Source: Histoplasma ohiense (Eukaryota; Ascomycota; Eurotiomycetes; Onygenales; Ajellomycetaceae). From it: DNA of 64,000 bases. Shown here piece after piece: positions 34,246 to 45,997 of this stretch. Numbering within the stretch: the first letter of the stretch is position 1; every line of letters starts with the position of its first letter. A program made the translations under genes and the position numbers. The notes under the pieces were generated by a model. The model searched no databases. It saw only the letters and a program-made list of their open reading frames with translations, and had not been told where the DNA came from. Where the stretch lies: the NCBI GenBank assembly GCA_017607445.1, contig JAEVHH010000006.1:620001-684000 (forward strand), in the 5' to 3' direction.

Positions 34246-37200
34246 TCAAGTGACACTATTCAAACAAGCTCTTGTAGCAACATTTGACTCATTTAAATAT
34301 TCAATTAAGAACATATTTCCAGCTTTTGTATTGAATAACAAACTCAAATTTAACTGATTCAGTTGATACTTCTCTCTCAGTCTCAATCTTAGTTCTGAAT
34401 ACTTTGTACAAAGTAACAGAAGATGCTCTGGATTTTCATATAACTGACAATCTGAACATAGATCATTTAAATCATCTTTAAACTTTGCTAAATATGATTT
34501 GAAATGTCCATGTCCAAGCTTTAGCTGCATTATTGTAGCAAAAAGTTTCTTCTTACACTTTATTGAGCAAGTCTTCCACTTTGGCTTAGTTTCAAATCTG
34601 GAATAATGCACACTTTTTCTTTGCATGAACCAGACATCTTGCCACTTTTGTAAACATAATTCTCTTATTCTTCTTTTAATAAAAGACCATGTTACAATTC
34701 TTTGACAGCAGACTTCTAACTCAGTGGCTCTTTTTGCAGCTTTATCAGCCATTTCATTGCCATATATACCCATGTGAGCAGGCACCCAGTGAAGATGAAT
34801 AGAACAATTGAGTGAGATTTTTCTTTGGATATTTTGAAGACTTTTCAAAATCAGCTCTAGCATTGACTGTCCACTGCTGATTTTATTACTTTGAAGTCTT
34901 TTAAGCCCTGCTTGACTATCAGAGAATATCCAAATATGCTCAAATCTTTTCCATTGTTCAATCTTCATTTCAATCAATTTGAAAGCTCTTGAAATTGCAA
35001 ATAATTCAGCATTAAAAACTTCTGACTCTTTTCCAATTTGCCAAGAATTAAGAATATAGTTTTTATCATTTTCTGAATATGCTATTCCAGCTCCAAGATT
35101 GCCTGTTTTCTCACATTTTGAGCCATCAGTGTATATAAGAATTGCTTTATTTTTCACTTGTTTCAAAAGCTTTAAATGTTCTTGAGTCTGATCTTCTTTT
35201 GAAAGTTGACTAATGTTTAAATCAACAAGATTATCAAGACTTTTCTTCCAAGGAGAGAGATTTTCAATAGCTACTCTCTCTACATTTAAACTAGAGAAAC
35301 AGTTCTTAATCATTGAGCAAATTCTAAATAACTGAGATGGTATCCTTCTTCTTTGTAAAGAACTTGAATTTTCAGATAAATCAGTCTCATTCCAATCAAG
35401 ATAAAGTTCCCAATCTAATTCTAATCCATTTGACTCATTTGGAAAAGAACTTGAAACTCTCTTTCTAATAGAATGATGTGAATATAGCTTCATAATTCTG
35501 AGAGCATAATTCATACAGATTTTATCAAATCTCACTTGTGGTGGAGAAATAGAGGCTTCAATTTCCATAGCTTTAATTGGAGTAGTTTTGAATACTCCTA
35601 GAATCTTTCTTAAAGCTGAGTTTTGAAGTTTTTGAAACCTTTCTATAAAGTGTTTTTGACCTCTCCACCACACCTGAACTGCATAATCTGAAACAGAGGT
35701 CACACAGGCAATATATAATTGTCTCATTGCTTGAAATGTCAGACCTCTTTCAGTATTTGAAAGTCTCAATATACTGTTTAAAATTCTTTCAGCATTTGCA
35801 GTTTTTATTTGCACATGAGATTTAAAATTCAATTGAGAATCTAACCAGACACCAAGCCATCTAACTGAGTTTTTAGGTTTAACTGAATGACTTAAAAGCT
35901 TAACTTCAGTATCTTTTTCTCTGAAATTTGGATAAAAATGAATTAATTCAGTTTTGTCCATATCAAAAACAATGTTTTTTGATTTTGCTTTTTCAATCAT
36001 TTCAGTTGCTGCTTGCTCAATCAAATTGCAGTTATTCACAATTGATTCTGAGCTTACAACTAGGCCTAAATCATCCACATAGCTTGGAGTTCTCACCATA
36101 ATTGCCATTTGTCTATCAATAAATAGAAACTTGATAAATATAGCAAACAAAATGGGTGAGACTGGGGAACCCTGAGGAACTCCTATCTCAATATCTGTTA
36201 TATCTTGTCTCATTCCATCAAAAAGCAACTGAATAGTTCTTTTTGACATGAAACAGATAACCCATTTAATGAGAGACTTTGGCATTCTCAGTTCTATCAA
36301 AGTATTGATCATTTGAGAAAGTGAAACACAATCAAATGCACCTTTTATATCAATAAACATTGCAGTTGTAACCATTTTTTCATTCTTTGCAAGTTGAATA
36401 TCATGAACTACAGAGAGAACTGCATCAATTGCTGAGTTTTGCTTTCTACTTCCCATCTGATCATCATATAATAGATCAGTAGTAGCAGATAGAAAAGACA
36501 ATCTAGTTGCAATTATCTTTTCCAGAATTTTTCCCAGGCAATTCAGCAGAGATATCACTCTATAAGATTTAGGAATAGTTGGTTTTCTATTGGGTTTTGA
36601 AAGAATAACTCCAACAGCATGCCTCCAGCACTTAGAGTGATACCCATATTTCAAAAGATTTGAGAACAATTCAAAGAGCTCATCTTTTAGTACTGAATAA
36701 AGCTCTTGAATTATTAAATGATTTATAGTATCAGCTCCTGCTGCTGTGACCTTTGAAGATGAAAAAATAGCTGTCTTTAATTCATCTTCAGTTAAGTCAG
36801 GCCATTTCCATTTCTTATCATGTTCATATTCATTATCTTCTTGCAAAGAACAAATCTCAGTTGAATTATTTGATGATGGAAATAATATTCTCATAAAAGC
36901 TTGACATTTATCTTCAAATGAGCTAGCTATAATTTCCTCATTCTGGAAATTATAAGTTAATGTTGGTAGCTTAGACATTGTTTTTGACTTAGTATATCTA
37001 AAAGCTTTGAAGATCTCTTTCCCCTGAGCATTTTCTAGAAAGTTATTCCAACAATCAGTCTTTGCCTTTTTAATTGTTGAGAAATAATCATTTCTAATAT
37101 TCTTTAAATACTCAAATGAAACAAGATCTTCTTTCCAATCTTTTTTAACTCTAGCTAAATGTCTTCTTTTATTTGAAATCTCATCATTCCACCAAGGCTT

Positions 37201-38184
37201 AGAGAATTCAGAGACTCTTTTCAATGGAATATATTTCTTTATACTTGAAAGAATAATCTCAGTGATTAAATTTGCTCTGTCTTCAAGCATTTTATCTGTA
37301 AGATTTGTATCTGATTTCCAATAAAGAGTTTCTCTATTCTCTAATTTCAACTTTTCAATCATTCTTTTCACTTCTGTCCACTGAGCTTTTTCAAAGTTGT
37401 ATTGATTTGAATATAATGGGTTTTGAACTGTTTGATTACTATCCAATTCCATATCAACTTGAATTATCTCATGTCCAGTGGCAGCACCATTTGTTTCATT
37501 TGAGTCAACATACCAATTAAAATGTTTATTCTCATATAGATTCTTAGAGAAAAAACATAGATCAATAATTGACTTCTGTCTCAAACCTGGCTTGTGAAAA
37601 GTGGGAATATCTTGCTCATTTATCAACTCTAGTTTGTTTAAAAGTGCCCATTCAACTAGGTTTTCAGCTCTAATTGATTGAGTTCTTTCTGAATTCCACC
37701 AAGAGTGATGAGCATTGAAATCCCCCATGATTATTGAGTTTTTTTCTGGTTTCAACTGCATTAAACATCTATCAAATGTCCAAGTTCTATTGTTTTCTCT
37801 CAGTGATCTTTCATTGTAGATATTGATTAATTGAATATTTTCAAACTGTTTTTTCATATCCACAATGTCATCAACAAGAATATCAGAGTCAGATATCAAA
37901 TCATATCTCAGATTGAACTGAAATCTTGAATTCTTTCTAGCATAAATTGCCACTCTAACTCTAATATCTGTTTTCTCTGGTAAAAAACAATAGTATGCTG
38001 GATGAGATACACTATACTCTTGATCAGCATCAAGTCTGGGTTCTTGAACAAGAATGAAGTCTGCCTTTTGCTCATAGCCAATTTGTAAACAGGAATAAAG
38101 ACATGGATTTGTTCTGTCCACATTATTTTGAATAAATTTGATTTTTGTAGAGCTTTTAACATTTTTTTGTTGTTTTTCTGACAT
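34246..38184 (-). CDS. LINE-G ORF2: endonuclease, reverse transcriptase, RNase H (1312 aa)
   Basis: Uninterrupted 1312-codon frame. The AP-type endonuclease covers about residues 10-245 (IKFIQNNVDR, LVQEPR, IIMGDFNAHHSWW, SIIDLCFF, GHEII). RT covers about 480-760, with YRVISLLNCLGKILEKI, AMFIDIKGAFDCVS, GVPQGSPVSPILFAIF, the catalytic PSYVDDLGLVV, and RWLGVWLDSQLNFKSH. RNase H lies at about 1030-1160 (LIYTDGSKCEKTG, EVFNAELFAI, WIFSDSQAGL, HWVPAHMGIYGNEMADKAA). A C-terminal CSDCQLYENPEHLLLLC zinc motif follows. All catalytic residues I can place are present. It nicks target DNA, copies the element RNA and removes the RNA strand. In a block where every other element has stops, its openness marks a recent insertion. 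It begins 28 bp after ORF1. Confidence 0.95.
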   Translation of the reverse strand: MSEKQQKNVKSSTKIKFIQNNVDRTNPCLYSCLQIGYEQKADFILVQEPRLDADQEYSVSHPAYYCFLPEKTDIRVRVAIYARKNSRFQFNLRYDLISDSDILVDDIVDMKKQFENIQLINIYNERSLRENNRTWTFDRCLMQLKPEKNSIIMGDFNAHHSWWNSERTQSIRAENLVEWALLNKLELINEQDIPTFHKPGLRQKSIIDLCFFSKNLYENKHFNWYVDSNETNGAATGHEIIQVDMELDSNQTVQNPLYSNQYNFEKAQWTEVKRMIEKLKLENRETLYWKSDTNLTDKMLEDRANLITEIILSSIKKYIPLKRVSEFSKPWWNDEISNKRRHLARVKKDWKEDLVSFEYLKNIRNDYFSTIKKAKTDCWNNFLENAQGKEIFKAFRYTKSKTMSKLPTLTYNFQNEEIIASSFEDKCQAFMRILFPSSNNSTEICSLQEDNEYEHDKKWKWPDLTEDELKTAIFSSSKVTAAGADTINHLIIQELYSVLKDELFELFSNLLKYGYHSKCWRHAVGVILSKPNRKPTIPKSYRVISLLNCLGKILEKIIATRLSFLSATTDLLYDDQMGSRKQNSAIDAVLSVVHDIQLAKNEKMVTTAMFIDIKGAFDCVSLSQMINTLIELRMPKSLIKWVICFMSKRTIQLLFDGMRQDITDIEIGVPQGSPVSPILFAIFIKFLFIDRQMAIMVRTPSYVDDLGLVVSSESIVNNCNLIEQAATEMIEKAKSKNIVFDMDKTELIHFYPNFREKDTEVKLLSHSVKPKNSVRWLGVWLDSQLNFKSHVQIKTANAERILNSILRLSNTERGLTFQAMRQLYIACVTSVSDYAVQVWWRGQKHFIERFQKLQNSALRKILGVFKTTPIKAMEIEASISPPQVRFDKICMNYALRIMKLYSHHSIRKRVSSSFPNESNGLELDWELYLDWNETDLSENSSSLQRRRIPSQLFRICSMIKNCFSSLNVERVAIENLSPWKKSLDNLVDLNISQLSKEDQTQEHLKLLKQVKNKAILIYTDGSKCEKTGNLGAGIAYSENDKNYILNSWQIGKESEVFNAELFAISRAFKLIEMKIEQWKRFEHIWIFSDSQAGLKRLQSNKISSGQSMLELILKSLQNIQRKISLNCSIHLHWVPAHMGIYGNEMADKAAKRATELEVCCQRIVTWSFIKRRIRELCLQKWQDVWFMQRKSVHYSRFETKPKWKTCSIKCKKKLFATIMQLKLGHGHFKSYLAKFKDDLNDLCSDCQLYENPEHLLLLCTKYSELRLRLREKYQLNQLNLSLLFNTKAGNMFLIEYLNESNVATRACLNSVT

Positions 38185-38211
38185 TACACAAATATTAAGA
38201 AGTGTTTCTCT

Positions 38212-39732
38212 TTATTCAGAGTCAGATAATAGACTGAATCTATTATTCACAACTTCAACTGCTATCATATCCTGCATATGTGTATCTCTTATCTTTGTTT
38301 GAACAGGGGTTCTTGGTGACTTCTGTGATCTAACTTTTTGCTTTGCAGAAGGTTCAGAGATAGCAGATTCAGAGAGTTGAGAATTTCTTCTTTTTTGTTT
38401 ATTGCTATTATTTACATTAGTAGAGACTGAGTTATTTGTCTGTACTGATGACTTTCCCTGATTTGGGAGCAAATACACATTCTTTTGAATTTGCAAAATG
38501 GGGCTCTTTACAATTGGCACACTTTGCAATGGATTTGAAATGTTCACACAATTTTCCCTTTTTCAAACATAGATGACAACTGTGCTCAGCTGTCTTGTGA
38601 GATTGAGCACAAATTTGACATCTTACATTTCTCTTACAGAGATTTGCAAAATGACCATACTTCTGACAATTTGAACACTGAATTTGAGATTTTAGATTTT
38701 CTCTCTGTATCTTTAAATTCATATGTTCTCATTCTCATACCAGCAATTCTCACAAAGGAGAGTTTAGGGACTGTTCAAATGACTCAGTTATGATTAGCAC
38801 TGAAGCATTTTTGTCTATTGTCTCTTTGCTCCTCATTGTTCAGCCAAATTGGCAGCTTTTTTAATTTGATTGAATTGAAGTCTTCAATTTCATGCTGAAG
38901 TTGAATCAGTCCATCATCATGATTGAAGATTGCTGTAGGTATGTCATGGAGAACAAACTTGCCCCATTTCTCATCTTTTTCCACTGAAATCTCAGTTTTT
39001 AAAAGAGATTTTACTATGGGGGTCCAGATCTGTTGATTTTGAATCAGAAAGTCAGAATTGAACTCAGGCATGGTAGTGAGAATTATTGAATTTCCAAGAA
39101 AAGAGCTTTCAACTGAAGCTACAACTGATCTCGTGTAGTTCAGATTCAAAGACAGAGTTTAATGCATGATTTATCTCATTTCTCATTTGAAAAATAAGAC
39201 TTACATTTGATAGCATCTTTTTCTCAAAGACTTCTTTGTTAAAGATCTTAACAATTAGCCTTTGAGCTTTTGACTGAAGAAGTCTCTCATCTTTTAGCTC
39301 TTTTCTTGATTTTTCTGAACTCAGTGTATTCAGAGAATCAGCAGATTTTGAATTCTGAGTATATGTTTTTTCCAAGGATGCAATTTTTGTAACAGAAGAG
39401 GTAGAAGACACTGCTGCAGCTTGAGCATAAGTTCTCAGCTCTGTTTTCTGTTCTGTAGATTGAGATGAACTTAAAGATTTCATCTCAAAAACCTTTTCTA
39501 GTTTAGAAGAGATTCCCAGTTTATATTTTAGAATCTCATTCAGTTGTCTTGCTTGAATTAGCAGTATATGAAGTACTTCAGTATCTTTTTCCTTCATACA
39601 TTGATTTTTCAAGCATTTGGCAGCATTTTCAAGGTTTTGAATTTCTTGCATCTGATCTTGATATTTCTTTTTTCGTTTTTTAAGAAACTCAATCTCAGGA
39701 ATCTCATCGAAAAAGACATCCTTCTCTATCAT
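38212..39732 (-). pseudogene. LINE-G ORF1 (gag-like) with frameshifts
   Basis: ATG 39732 opens 207 codons: a coiled-coil-like start (EFLKKRKKKYQDQMQEIQNL), the motif RTYAQAAAV, then RLIVKIFNKE ... MRNEINHAL, typical of gag-like proteins of this LINE group. The sense continues in another frame (39149-38784), then in the zinc-knuckle stretch (38722-38432; CSNCQKYGHFANLC, CQICAQSH, CHLC, CANCKEPHFANSKEC), then in a third frame to 38212 (FSLLSDSE end). So there are at least two frame changes and a few stops. Unless these are sequencing errors, ORF1 is broken while ORF2 is intact; the protein would bind the RNA. Confidence 0.8.
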
Positions 39733-41067
39733 TTTGATAGATATTGATAGATTTAGATGATTTGATTGTGTTTCAAGCTATTTTTCCTACTAGTAATAGT
39801 AACTAGATTAAGTTTTTCAAGAGAACTTAATAAACTAATACTGATTTTTAGAGATAAATCAGTTAAATCTTCACAAAGTTGAGTGCTACAAACTTGACAG
39901 AGGAGGGGGAGACTAATGATTTCAACTTGATTAAGTCAAGACTGAAATGTCAGTTTTTGAAAGAAAAACTAACAAAAAATACTCAGCTTTTTGAAGAGAA
40001 GCTGTTAAAACTAGTTAGTTATATTCTTTACTTCAGAAATCTCCCCACACAACAAGTGTGTAGCTCAATTGATAAAGAAAAGGTATATAATAACCACTTG
40101 ATCAGTATTAATGAAAGCTCTTCAGCCTTTGAATAAGATAAAAGAAATATGAATTTTTGGGCAGAAATTCTCTGTTTTATTAACTCAGAGCTAAAACAGA
40201 GAAAACACTCTATCTCTTTCAAACTTTGTCTTTTTCTTAATTAAAAAGCTTCTCAAAGTTTCTGCTTAAACTAGGCCCCACCTCAGTTTAAGATTATATT
40301 CCTGAAAAATCAAAAGCTTTCAATACTAAATGAATTCCCTTTCATTCAAATTGAAACACTTTATCCTACTGAATAGCTCCCAATAAGTTGAATATTGAGT
40401 TTCCAAAGAAATGGGTATGCAAATGAAGAATCAACAGGCTAAACCTGCACTTTTTTCCTTTATAATAGATTATATATATATAAATATATATATAAACTAC
40501 TTGCAGGGACCAAGCTATCTTTCAAACACTGAAATTTCCACTTTTATCTTATGTTCTTATCAATGGAGGGGTTATTCGAAGGGATTCGATGAGGGATTCG
40601 AGGGACGATGGATTCGAATTGATGGGGTATGCACTAGTCAATTGTGCCGAGGTATCTTTTTGTTACTTGGCAGGCACGTGTGGCTGGGAGGTACTCAGGG
40701 GGGACTTGGCACGGGTGCGTTGGAACACGAAAATCGATCAGAGTTTTCCCAAACAGAGAATCAGGAATAACTCAAGCAACTGCAGATCAAATTGAATAAG
40801 ATTTTAACAGATTATCAATATAAAATAGATCTATCTGTGATCAAAATCTGAGTTGATTTGACTCAGTATTGATGGAGTAATTGGATGAACTGTTGAAGAT
40901 CTGCCCAAGCAGATGCCAAAACACTATTCATCAAATATCTCCCTCAAAACCTCATCAAATCTTTTCAAATTTGCAGCAGTTACTGATGGAGGCAGCAGGA
41001 ATCGATTGAGGGTACTCGCGTTGTCTAATTCGAAGAATTGGGCTCGTTCGGGGTTTTGCTCGTGTAT
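39733..41067 (-). promoter_or_regulatory. LINE-G 5' region with a CpG-retaining block
   Basis: Non-coding as far as I can see. 40565-40740 and 40990-41065 hold many CpG (for example CTCGCGTTG, TTCGGGG), unlike almost all flanking DNA. The plus strand has GGATTCGA-type units repeated within 40570-40622. A hairpin (CTCTGTTTTA / TAAAACAGAG) lies near 40169-40202. This is where an internal promoter of a LINE would sit. Confidence 0.45.
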
Positions 41068-41082
41068 CTCAGTCATCTTGAT

Positions 41083-42984
41083 GATAGTTGGTAAAGCATC
41101 AGAGATAATGTTTCAAGATTTGATTTTATTGTTCTGTTTGATCATCTGTTTGAGAGTGAAAGGCTGTTGAAAGTTTCCAGCATGCATCTAGCATATAACA
41201 AAAGATGGATCAATAATGGTTTGTAAACAGCAAATCTTGATCAGATATATGGTTTTTGAGTACTCTGTAAATTGTATAGAACTTGATATAAACAATTTCC
41301 ACTAGTTCATCAGCAGTAATGTTTTTGATGCAAGAAATATAGATCATAAACTTAGTATATATATTCACAATCACTAAAATTGCATTGTAGATTTGGTGGA
41401 GAAATGTAGAGGCTGATAAGTCTGTAATAAAATCTATAGTAATGAACTCAAAAGAATTTGATGATAAGAAGATTGTACTCAATTCTTCATATTGTCTGTG
41501 CTGTTTTGACTTTACTCTTTGACAAGTATCATAAGTGAATATATAATCTTTTATATCTCTGATTAGTCCATGTCAATAGTATTTGTTCTGAATGCTGTCT
41601 ATGAACTTTTTTATATCAAAGTGATCTCTCTGTGGATCATCATGATTTGCACTGATAATTTCATCAATGAGTGTCTTTTGTTGAGGGACATATGTGCAAT
41701 CATCAGCACACAATATATCATTCTCAGAAATTGTTTATAGTATATTTTCAGTGACAGTTATACTCTTCTCTTTTATCTTCTCTCTTTGCTCAGCAGCAAA
41801 AGAATCAATCTTCTGTGCTTTACTCAGAAATAAGATGAAGGATTCAGACATTTCTGTATATACTGAGTCTTCAAGAATAGCTTTATTGACTGCAATCTGA
41901 AGCATATATTGCTCAACACACAACAGAGAGAAAGAGTTTACATGAGAGATAGAAGACATCAATATATGAAGCACTTTTCACTTATTAAAAGAAGCATTTT
42001 GCTCATTAGAGATCTGTGCACAGACTACATCAGAAGAAATATCATTTTGAAAAGAAGTATCAGTTTTTCAGCTTAGTCTAACTTCATGTTTCAACTTCTG
42101 TTGCAGAGTAGATAATATAGTTTGATCATTATAGATCTCACTGTAGTCAGCATGATGACTGAGCTTATCAGCTGAATTCTTTGATTCAGAGTGATGCAGT
42201 AATACAAAATCATAAGCAGATAAAGCTTCTGCTCATCTGATCTGACATCTATTCAGTTTCTTAGTCATCATAAAGTACTGCAGATTGGCATGATCAGATC
42301 AGACTTGAATTGAATACTGACTTCTCTTCAGATAATGTCTTCAATTCTTAAATGCTGCTACAATAGTCAAGAGTTCTTTATCATGAGTATCATAATGCAT
42401 TTCCACATCAATCAACTTTCTTGATCAGAAGGCAACTGAATGTCAGTGCTCATCATCCTGCAACTGTGACAGAATAGCAGCAACTGCAAAAGTGAATGCA
42501 TCAGATTCAATCTGAATACACTGAGCTGAGTCAAAATGAGCTAATAGAGAAGCATATATAAAGCATGATTTGAGCTCATTGAAAGCACTTTGAGCATCTT
42601 CTGTTCATATAAAAGTGGCTTTTCTTTCCCTCTTCTTGCTCTCTTTTGTAAGTTCAAATAATGGGGCTGCAATAGAGGAGAAAGACTTAATAAATTGCTG
42701 ATAGAAATTAGCAAAGCTCAAGAAGAATTGAATCTCTTTAATTGATTTAAATGTAGATCATTCCACAATAGTGGAGACTCTGTCTGACTTCATTTCAATA
42801 TCATTTGTACTTATGACAAATCTCAGAAATGAGATCTTGTCTACTTCAAATTCACATTTAGAGAGTTTTGCAAATAGATTTGCACACTTGAGATGTTCTA
42901 GCATCTTAGTAACATGCACTTTATATTCCTGCTTTGAATTGGAGAATATGAGAATGTCGTCCAAATAGACAATGCAATATATAT
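41083..42984 (-). pseudogene. Gypsy-3 copy F: RNase H and integrase N-terminal half
   Basis: Sense from 42984: RT catalytic box region DDILIFSNSKQ and SKCEFEVDKISFL, RNase H (IQIESDAFTFAVAAIL), linker, integrase zinc region (DDPQRDHFDIKKFIDSI ... YDTCQRVKSKQHR) and core (FEFITIDFITDLSAS) to the LINE-G insertion point. Uninterrupted at the sites where copy C carries D. Stops are mostly TGA. Confidence 0.78.
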
Positions 42985-43467
42985 AATCAAATGTTGCTAC
43001 AAGAGTTTGAATGAATTGTCTGTTAAAAATATTGAGATCAGATTTTCAATTTGATTTATTTTGATTTTTCTTTTAGTCTTTCTTTTCATCTTGCTTTGAA
43101 GTCTCTCTTAAATTGTTTATGATCAGTTTTAATTTGTTTTGAAAAGTTTGGTTTGTTTTTTGTTGATGTTATAGTTGTTGTCAGTGGTTTTTCTTTTCCT
43201 TGTTATAATAAAGCTGTCTTTTACAATGTTTATTTCTTTTGTTTTCAAACTAAGTTGTGTTGACTTACTGACATTCTTTTGATTTTGATTTCTTTGATTG
43301 AACAGTTTGAATAGTTGTTTGATTCTGGGCTGGAATTCTGATAATGCATGTTTTAAATTGTCTTTGTATATTAAATTATTCTTGAGTTGAAAAATCCTGA
43401 AGTGTTTCAGGTAGATGCCATAGTCACTGACTGCATGCATCTATAATTGAAGAATAATAATAATAAT
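42985..43467 (+). mobile_element. 5'-truncated copy of the LINE-G family
   Basis: 483 bp. The TSD AATGCAATATATAT is at 42971-42984 and 43468-43481. It ends in ATAATTGAAG plus (AAT)n like LINE-G. It matches the LINE-G 3' region with visible divergence, so it comes from an earlier or sister source. An antisense open frame at 43440-43129 is a by-product of composition. Confidence 0.85.
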
Positions 43468-43481
43468 AATGCAATATATAT

Positions 43482-45950
43482 CCAACAAATCAGACAAGGC
43501 ATTGTTAATGTATGCTTGGAATGTTGCTGAAGCATTAGCTAGTCCAAATGGTATAACTACATATTCAAAATATTCATATCTTGTTCTAAAGGCTGTCTTT
43601 CAATGGTCTTTTGCTGCTATAAGTATGCAGTGGTAGGCATCTTGAAGGTCCAGCTTAGTGAATATCTTGGCTTTTGAAAGTCTATCAAGTAATTCACTTA
43701 TTAGAGACAGAGGGTATTGATTCTTGATGGTGATTTGATTTAACCCTCAATAGTCTACACAAAGACAGAGTTCATCATTTTTTTTGAGAACAAAGAAAAT
43801 CAGTGCATCAGCTGAGCTACTGAACAGTTGTATCCACTCTTTATCTAATGCATTTTTTAAATATTCTCTTAGAGCGGCTAACTCAGTTTCAGAGAGATTG
43901 TATATCAGCATAAATGAAGATTGTGCATCAGGCTCAAGATCTATGCAGTGTTTCATCTCTTCTGATCTTTTTGTGCTTATAGCAGCTTCTTCTGAGAAGA
44001 TATGTGTGTATGGCATGACATAATCAGATAGATCAATCAGCAAGTTCAAATACACAGTCAAGAATATGTGTGAAGCATGCTTTGAGTCTTTTGAATGTTC
44101 TGTAGATAATACTACAAGCATTTCTACTCTAGCTTCTGTGAGAACTTCAGCTAGAACATTTTGTTCAGAAATAATTTGAAGCTGTTGTTCATCTTCAGAG
44201 CTTCTAAAGAAGAATTGTCCATCTGATCAATCTATAAGAGGATTTGTTTATCTTAATCAAGGAAATTCTAATACAAGACTGTAGTTCTTCATCTTCATTG
44301 CATGAAAGGAATGAGATGTCTGCTGTGTATTACTCTTGTGATCAGTGACAGTAGTTGCAATGTTATACTCTTCAAAGAAGTGCATTATGCATCCATCAAT
44401 CAACTTGATTATTTTGATTTTGCAGTGAGCAGCTTCTAGATTGTGATTCTTTGCTCAAAATTCATTGACACAGTTCACTTCTGACTCAGAGTCTACTAGC
44501 ACAAGCACTTTTTGCAGATTCTTAGATGTAGCAAGTTCCACTGTGACAGTGAAGCTTAAGACATTTTTGCATCAACTTTTCACACTTATGACTGTTATTG
44601 TAAGCTGAATGACATATCTTAAGTGTTTTTTGAGTTCTTCAAGTTCTTTGTGTCTTTTGCATTGAGTTTTGAGTCAGATTTGATGTTTTTGAATTCATCT
44701 TTGAACTATTTGAAACACAAATCAATGATATGTTCTGATCACTTGCAATAACAGCAATATTTCAATTGAGTGGAGTCATTGAACTTTGTAGTGTCATTTC
44801 ATCTGTGTTTGTTTTGTGATCTATTATCAGCATTATTTCTGTTGTTAAAGCTTTGAATGGGGTTTTTGAAATTTGACTTCACTTTAAGCTTCTTCTGTCT
44901 CTCTGACAGATTTGATTCTGCCATTGCAAGTTTATGTAGAGTGGCATCATAGCTTAACTCTTCCAATTTGATTGCATATTTGTCAAATTCTCAGTGAATG
45001 GAAGGTAGAACTTTCATATAGAGATGTGATTTCCAATGGTATTTGCTATAAGAATGCCACAGATACTCTTCAATTGATTGTAAGTGTGAAGCAAATTGTT
45101 GAACTGTCTGATCTTCTTATTGCTCTGTTTTTCAGTACTGTCTATTGATATCTTGAAAACTTTTATCTGAATTGATGACTTGACATTGCATCCAACTAAC
45201 AAATTCTTCCCATGGTGGCAAAGTTCACATATCATATGTATATTGATATCAATGTTGTTGCATCTTGACATTAAAATGAGTAACAGCTTTGATGATCTTT
45301 TGATGGTTGTATTTGTTGTAGTAATCAAGATCACTGGCATGGAAAGCAATAGCAGCTGTAACAAAGTTTTCAAATTCTTTCATGCTTTGATCTTAGAACT
45401 TTTCTATATCTCTCTGAGAAGAATGACTGCTTATGTCAAGATTTCAAAGTTCTAATTGTCAAAGTGATACCCAACTACATCTCCCACTGACAGTAGTCAC
45501 AGCACTTTTCACTAAAATGTTGAACATTTGTAGTGTGGCTTCTGATGATTCAAGAATACTGATGATGTTATCACAGTTATCATTCACACTAGTTGCATCT
45601 CTACTGTGATTCAGATGCACTTCTAGTGTATTTCAGATGACTGGAATTGTTTCATTCAATTTTTGTAGTAAAGTGTCACACTGCTGTTGAAGTTCTTACA
45701 ATTCTTTCTCAGTCTGTAATTTTTTGATTCTTCTGATCACAGCTATCTTCTCAGTCTCAATTGCACTGAGATCTTCAGAAGAAATATTCTCTTCTGAACT
45801 ATATTCAGAGTTCAATTTCATAGAGAAAGATGATACTTGTTGTGCACTTTCAGTGGCAGAAGTGTGCATTTCACAGTTTTCTTCCATGATGTTTGCTGCT
45901 TTGAGTTCAGTGGTAGCATGAGTATGATGGATGCTGCAGATAGAGGTCAT
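43482..45950 (-). pseudogene. Gypsy-3 copy F: gag, protease and RT start
   Basis: gag runs from about 45950 (open pieces 45950-45696 and 45373-45014), with a zinc knuckle CCYCK-SEHIIDLC near 44770-44725, where TGA stands for one residue. The protease reads VLVLVDSESEVNCVNE at about 44510. RT follows with LCVDY, KNQYPLSLISELLDRL, TKLDLQDAYH and FGLANASATFQAYIN, then is cut by the short LINE copy. This copy supplies the gag zinc region missing from copy C. Confidence 0.8.
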
Positions 45951-45997
45951 GACTATTACTCAATGAACTGTCTCTTGAAGATTGAGTGATTAGAAAC

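Larger units (their letters stand above)
33837..41067 (-). mobile_element. LINE-G: complete non-LTR retrotransposon with an intact ORF2
   Basis: It spans 7231 bp. The 15-bp TSD CTCAGTCATCTTGAT is at 33822-33836 and 41068-41082, perfect. The 3' end (left) finishes in an (AAT)n run of six units after ATAATTGAAG. The 5' end lies in a CpG-rich stretch. The layout is a 5' region of 1.3 kb, ORF1 (39732-38212, frameshifted), ORF2 (38184-34246, open) and a 3' region of about 400 bp. Domain order endonuclease-RT-RNase H-CCHC and the A/T-rich simple tail place it near the I/Tad1 group. It is inserted in the integrase region of Gypsy-3 copy F. Confidence 0.92.

Noticed and set aside
39879..40136. 85-codon plus-strand frame in the LINE-G 5' region
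   Set aside because: Antisense to the element, no known motif, no second copy to show conservation.
40570..40622. GGATTCGA units as an RNA polymerase III box B or a tRNA-derived promoter
   Set aside because: They match only part of the box B consensus, and no paired box A at proper distance or tRNA-like fold was seen.
43129..43440. 103-codon minus-strand frame in the truncated LINE copy
   Set aside because: It lies in the 3' untranslated region of the LINE-G family and runs into an insertion boundary; LINE-G itself has no matching open frame.
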